Shown: positions 62,830-64,000 of the stretch, in pieces
Layout of the letters: every line of letters starts with the position of its first letter
How positions within the stretch are numbered: the first letter of the stretch is position 1
DNA from: an uncultured Clostridia bacterium
GTDB taxonomy: Bacteria > Bacillota > Clostridia > Oscillospirales > Oscillospiraceae
Direction of reading: 5' to 3'
DNA: 64,000 bases
Assembly: GCA_945864305.1 (NCBI GenBank)
Contig: CAMBAJ010000003.1
Coordinates: 1-64,000, forward strand
Position numbers and translations under genes: made by a program
The notes under the pieces: generated by a model
Seen by the model: the letters and a program-made list of their open reading frames with translations, nothing else
Told to the model about the DNA's origin: nothing
Database searches by the model: none

Positions 62830-63641
62830 GAAAGCTTTTGAAGCACGAGTTCCGTGCCACGGGCCGCATCATGCTGCCCCTGTTTCTGATCCTGCTGGCG
62901 ACCTCTGTGGGCGCCAATCTCTCCATTCGGGGGATGCTGGATACGGACAATCGGTTCCTGAACATTCTGGGCAGCCTGCTGATCGTGGCCTTTGTGGTCG
63001 CTGTCATCGGCGTGTGCGTCATGAGCATGGTGGTCATGGTCCAGCGGTTCTATAAGAACCTGCTCCAGGACGAGGGCTATGTGATGATGACGCTGCCGGT
63101 CTCCACCCACCAGCACATCTGGAGCAAGCTCATCGTCTCCGCCGTCTGGTTTGCCCTGACCATTCTGATCGTGTGCCTGGCCTGCCTGATCATGGCTGCG
63201 GATGTCACGGTCATCGGAGAGATCGTGTCGGGCTGCCAGGACCTGTTCCGCCATGTCACCGCCTATTACGCCATCAACGGCACCGCCATCGTGGCGGAGT
63301 TCCTGGTGATGTGCTTCGTGGGCTGCTGTGCCATGTGCCTGCAGTTCTACGCCTCCCTGGCCATCGGCCACAGCTTCCCCAACCACAAGATGGCCTGGTC
63401 CGTGGGCTGGTTCTTCATCATCCAGTTCGCCGTGCAGTTCCTGGGCGGCCTCCTCATCGCCCTGCTGGACGAATCCTGGCTCCACCACCTGCTGCTGGGC
63501 TGGACAGTCGGCTGGAATATTTCCGGCATGGCCGCCATGCATCTGTCCATGATTTTGATGATCCTGGGCGAGCTGTTCTACGGCGCTGTGTTCTATTTCT
63601 TAACAACTTATTTCTTGAAGCGCCGTCTGAATCTGGAGTAA
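62823..63641 (+). CDS. ABC transporter permease
   Basis: A 272-residue membrane protein with about six helices: first in IMLPLFLILLATSVGANL, then ILGSLLIVAFVVAVIGVCVMSMVVMV, and last in ILMILGELFYGAVFYFLTTYFL. It starts with MLRKLLKHEFRATGR, typical of ABC-2 permease subunits. It pairs with the ATPase whose gene it overlaps. Unlike the permease at 3003 it has no large extracytoplasmic domain, so the two exporters are not simple duplicates. Confidence 0.87.
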   Translation: MLRKLLKHEFRATGRIMLPLFLILLATSVGANLSIRGMLDTDNRFLNILGSLLIVAFVVAVIGVCVMSMVVMVQRFYKNLLQDEGYVMMTLPVSTHQHIWSKLIVSAVWFALTILIVCLACLIMAADVTVIGEIVSGCQDLFRHVTAYYAINGTAIVAEFLVMCFVGCCAMCLQFYASLAIGHSFPNHKMAWSVGWFFIIQFAVQFLGGLLIALLDESWLHHLLLGWTVGWNISGMAAMHLSMILMILGELFYGAVFYFLTTYFLKRRLNLE

Positions 63642-63656
63642 ACTAACCATAACGCT

Positions 63657-63688
63657 GTCAGGGCCTCCGGCACTGCCGGGGCCCTGAC
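63657..63688 (+). terminator. hairpin after the second ABC permease
   Basis: GTCAGGGCC-CCGGC and GCCGG-GGCCCTGAC pair around ACT. No U tract follows, so it may attenuate or stabilise rather than terminate. Confidence 0.45.
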
Positions 63689-63707
63689 CAACGTATGGAG
63701 GAATAAG

Positions 63708-64000
63708 ATGCCTTTTCTGGAAACTGCATTTGGAAAACTGCTGATGACCTTCGGCACGGCCATGATTCCGGTCATCGAGCTGCGGGGAGCCATTCCCGTG
63801 GGCATCGCCGCCGGACTGCCGCCTGCCGTGGCTTGTGCGACGGCAATCCTGGGAAATCTGTTGCCGGTGCCGCTGGTCATGCTACTGGTCCGCCGGATAT
63901 TTAACTGGTTGCGGGACACCCGCTTTTTCGGCCCGAAGATCGTTAAATTGGAGCGCCGCGCCCACCTGAAGGGCCGCATCGTGCGGAAGTACCGCCTGCT
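63708..64000 (+). CDS. small multidrug export family (COG2426) membrane protein, N-terminal part
   Basis: About 97 residues before the window edge. The start MPFLETAFGKLLMTFGTAMIP is followed by the family signature VIELRGAIPVGIAAGLP and a second hydrophobic helix, ILGNLLPVPLVMLLVRRIF. This matches PF06695-type small membrane proteins annotated as putative multidrug exporters; the export role is by name only. ATGGAGGAATAAG precedes the ATG. The C-terminal half lies outside the window. Confidence 0.85.
   Translation, partial: MPFLETAFGKLLMTFGTAMIPVIELRGAIPVGIAAGLPPAVACATAILGNLLPVPLVMLLVRRIFNWLRDTRFFGPKIVKLERRAHLKGRIVRKYRL

Overview
The window looks like chromosomal DNA from a G+C-rich Clostridia, most likely Oscillospiraceae (the Oscillibacter/Dysosmobacter/Flavonifractor neighbourhood). 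This rests on the codon and base composition, the Firmicutes-type gene orders (rpsO-pnp, mutS..mutL-miaA-hfq, sepF-divIVA, holB-ricT), T-box and TPP riboswitches, YtrA-type GntR/ABC modules and a Spo0A-family gene. It is mostly housekeeping DNA, with one lower-G+C accessory patch near 51.8-54.4 kb. I see no rRNA, tRNA or CRISPR array.

Layout. 0-1.6 kb: pnp (cut by the window edge) and rpsO on the minus strand, separated by an inverted-repeat-bounded spacer. 1.7-5.7 kb: an autoregulated GntR/ABC transporter operon and a cell-wall amidase. 5.7-11.5 kb: a 56-residue peptide gene behind an ECF-like promoter, a T-box leader, a small zinc-ribbon gene, ileS, lspA, an RluD-type pseudouridine synthase and an HPr-like gene. 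11.6-23.8 kb: miaB, a divergent HTH/metallo-beta-lactamase locus, mutS, a CPBP protein, an AEC transporter, mutL, two flavoproteins, miaA and hfq (tRNA modification, mismatch repair and RNA chaperone). 23.9-28 kb: an HlyD-like adaptor, a YggS-family PLP protein, sepF, divIVA and a HAD phosphatase, which is a typical Gram-positive division cluster. 28-31.3 kb: an HTH regulator with an MBOAT acyltransferase and an SGNH partner, behind a long perfect palindrome. 31.4-33.4 kb: lepA with a duplicated 3' end. 33.4-38.3 kb (minus strand): two lipoproteins, one frameshifted, and a PAS-only protein. 38.5-44.3 kb: carA, a carB-dapF gene fusion and a YoaK-family membrane protein.

44.4-47.9 kb (minus strand): a TPP-riboswitch-controlled tenA-thiZ-thiX-thiY operon for thiamine-precursor salvage. 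47.9-51.8 kb: a MATE efflux pump, a LysR regulator, an aromatic-acid-exporter-like protein and an AIM24/TIGR00266 protein. 51.8-54.4 kb: a Spo0A-like gene with a degenerate receiver, divergent from a protein with two tandem HTH units. 54.4-60.6 kb: pyruvate phosphate dikinase, an unrecognised protein, holB and ricT with a long basic tail. 60.6-64 kb: a Cof-type HAD phosphatase, an XRE remnant, a second GntR/ABC operon whose operator matches the first, and a truncated small-multidrug-export family gene.

The observations I rate highest are the in-frame CarB-DapF fusion, the 81-bp lepA 3'-end repeat whose four differences are all silent, the Spo0A homologue lacking its phospho-acceptor Asp, the hairpin that pairs off a lipoprotein Shine-Dalgarno sequence, and two strongly palindromic promoter regions next to HTH genes. 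All family calls are from reading the sequence by eye. No database search was run.
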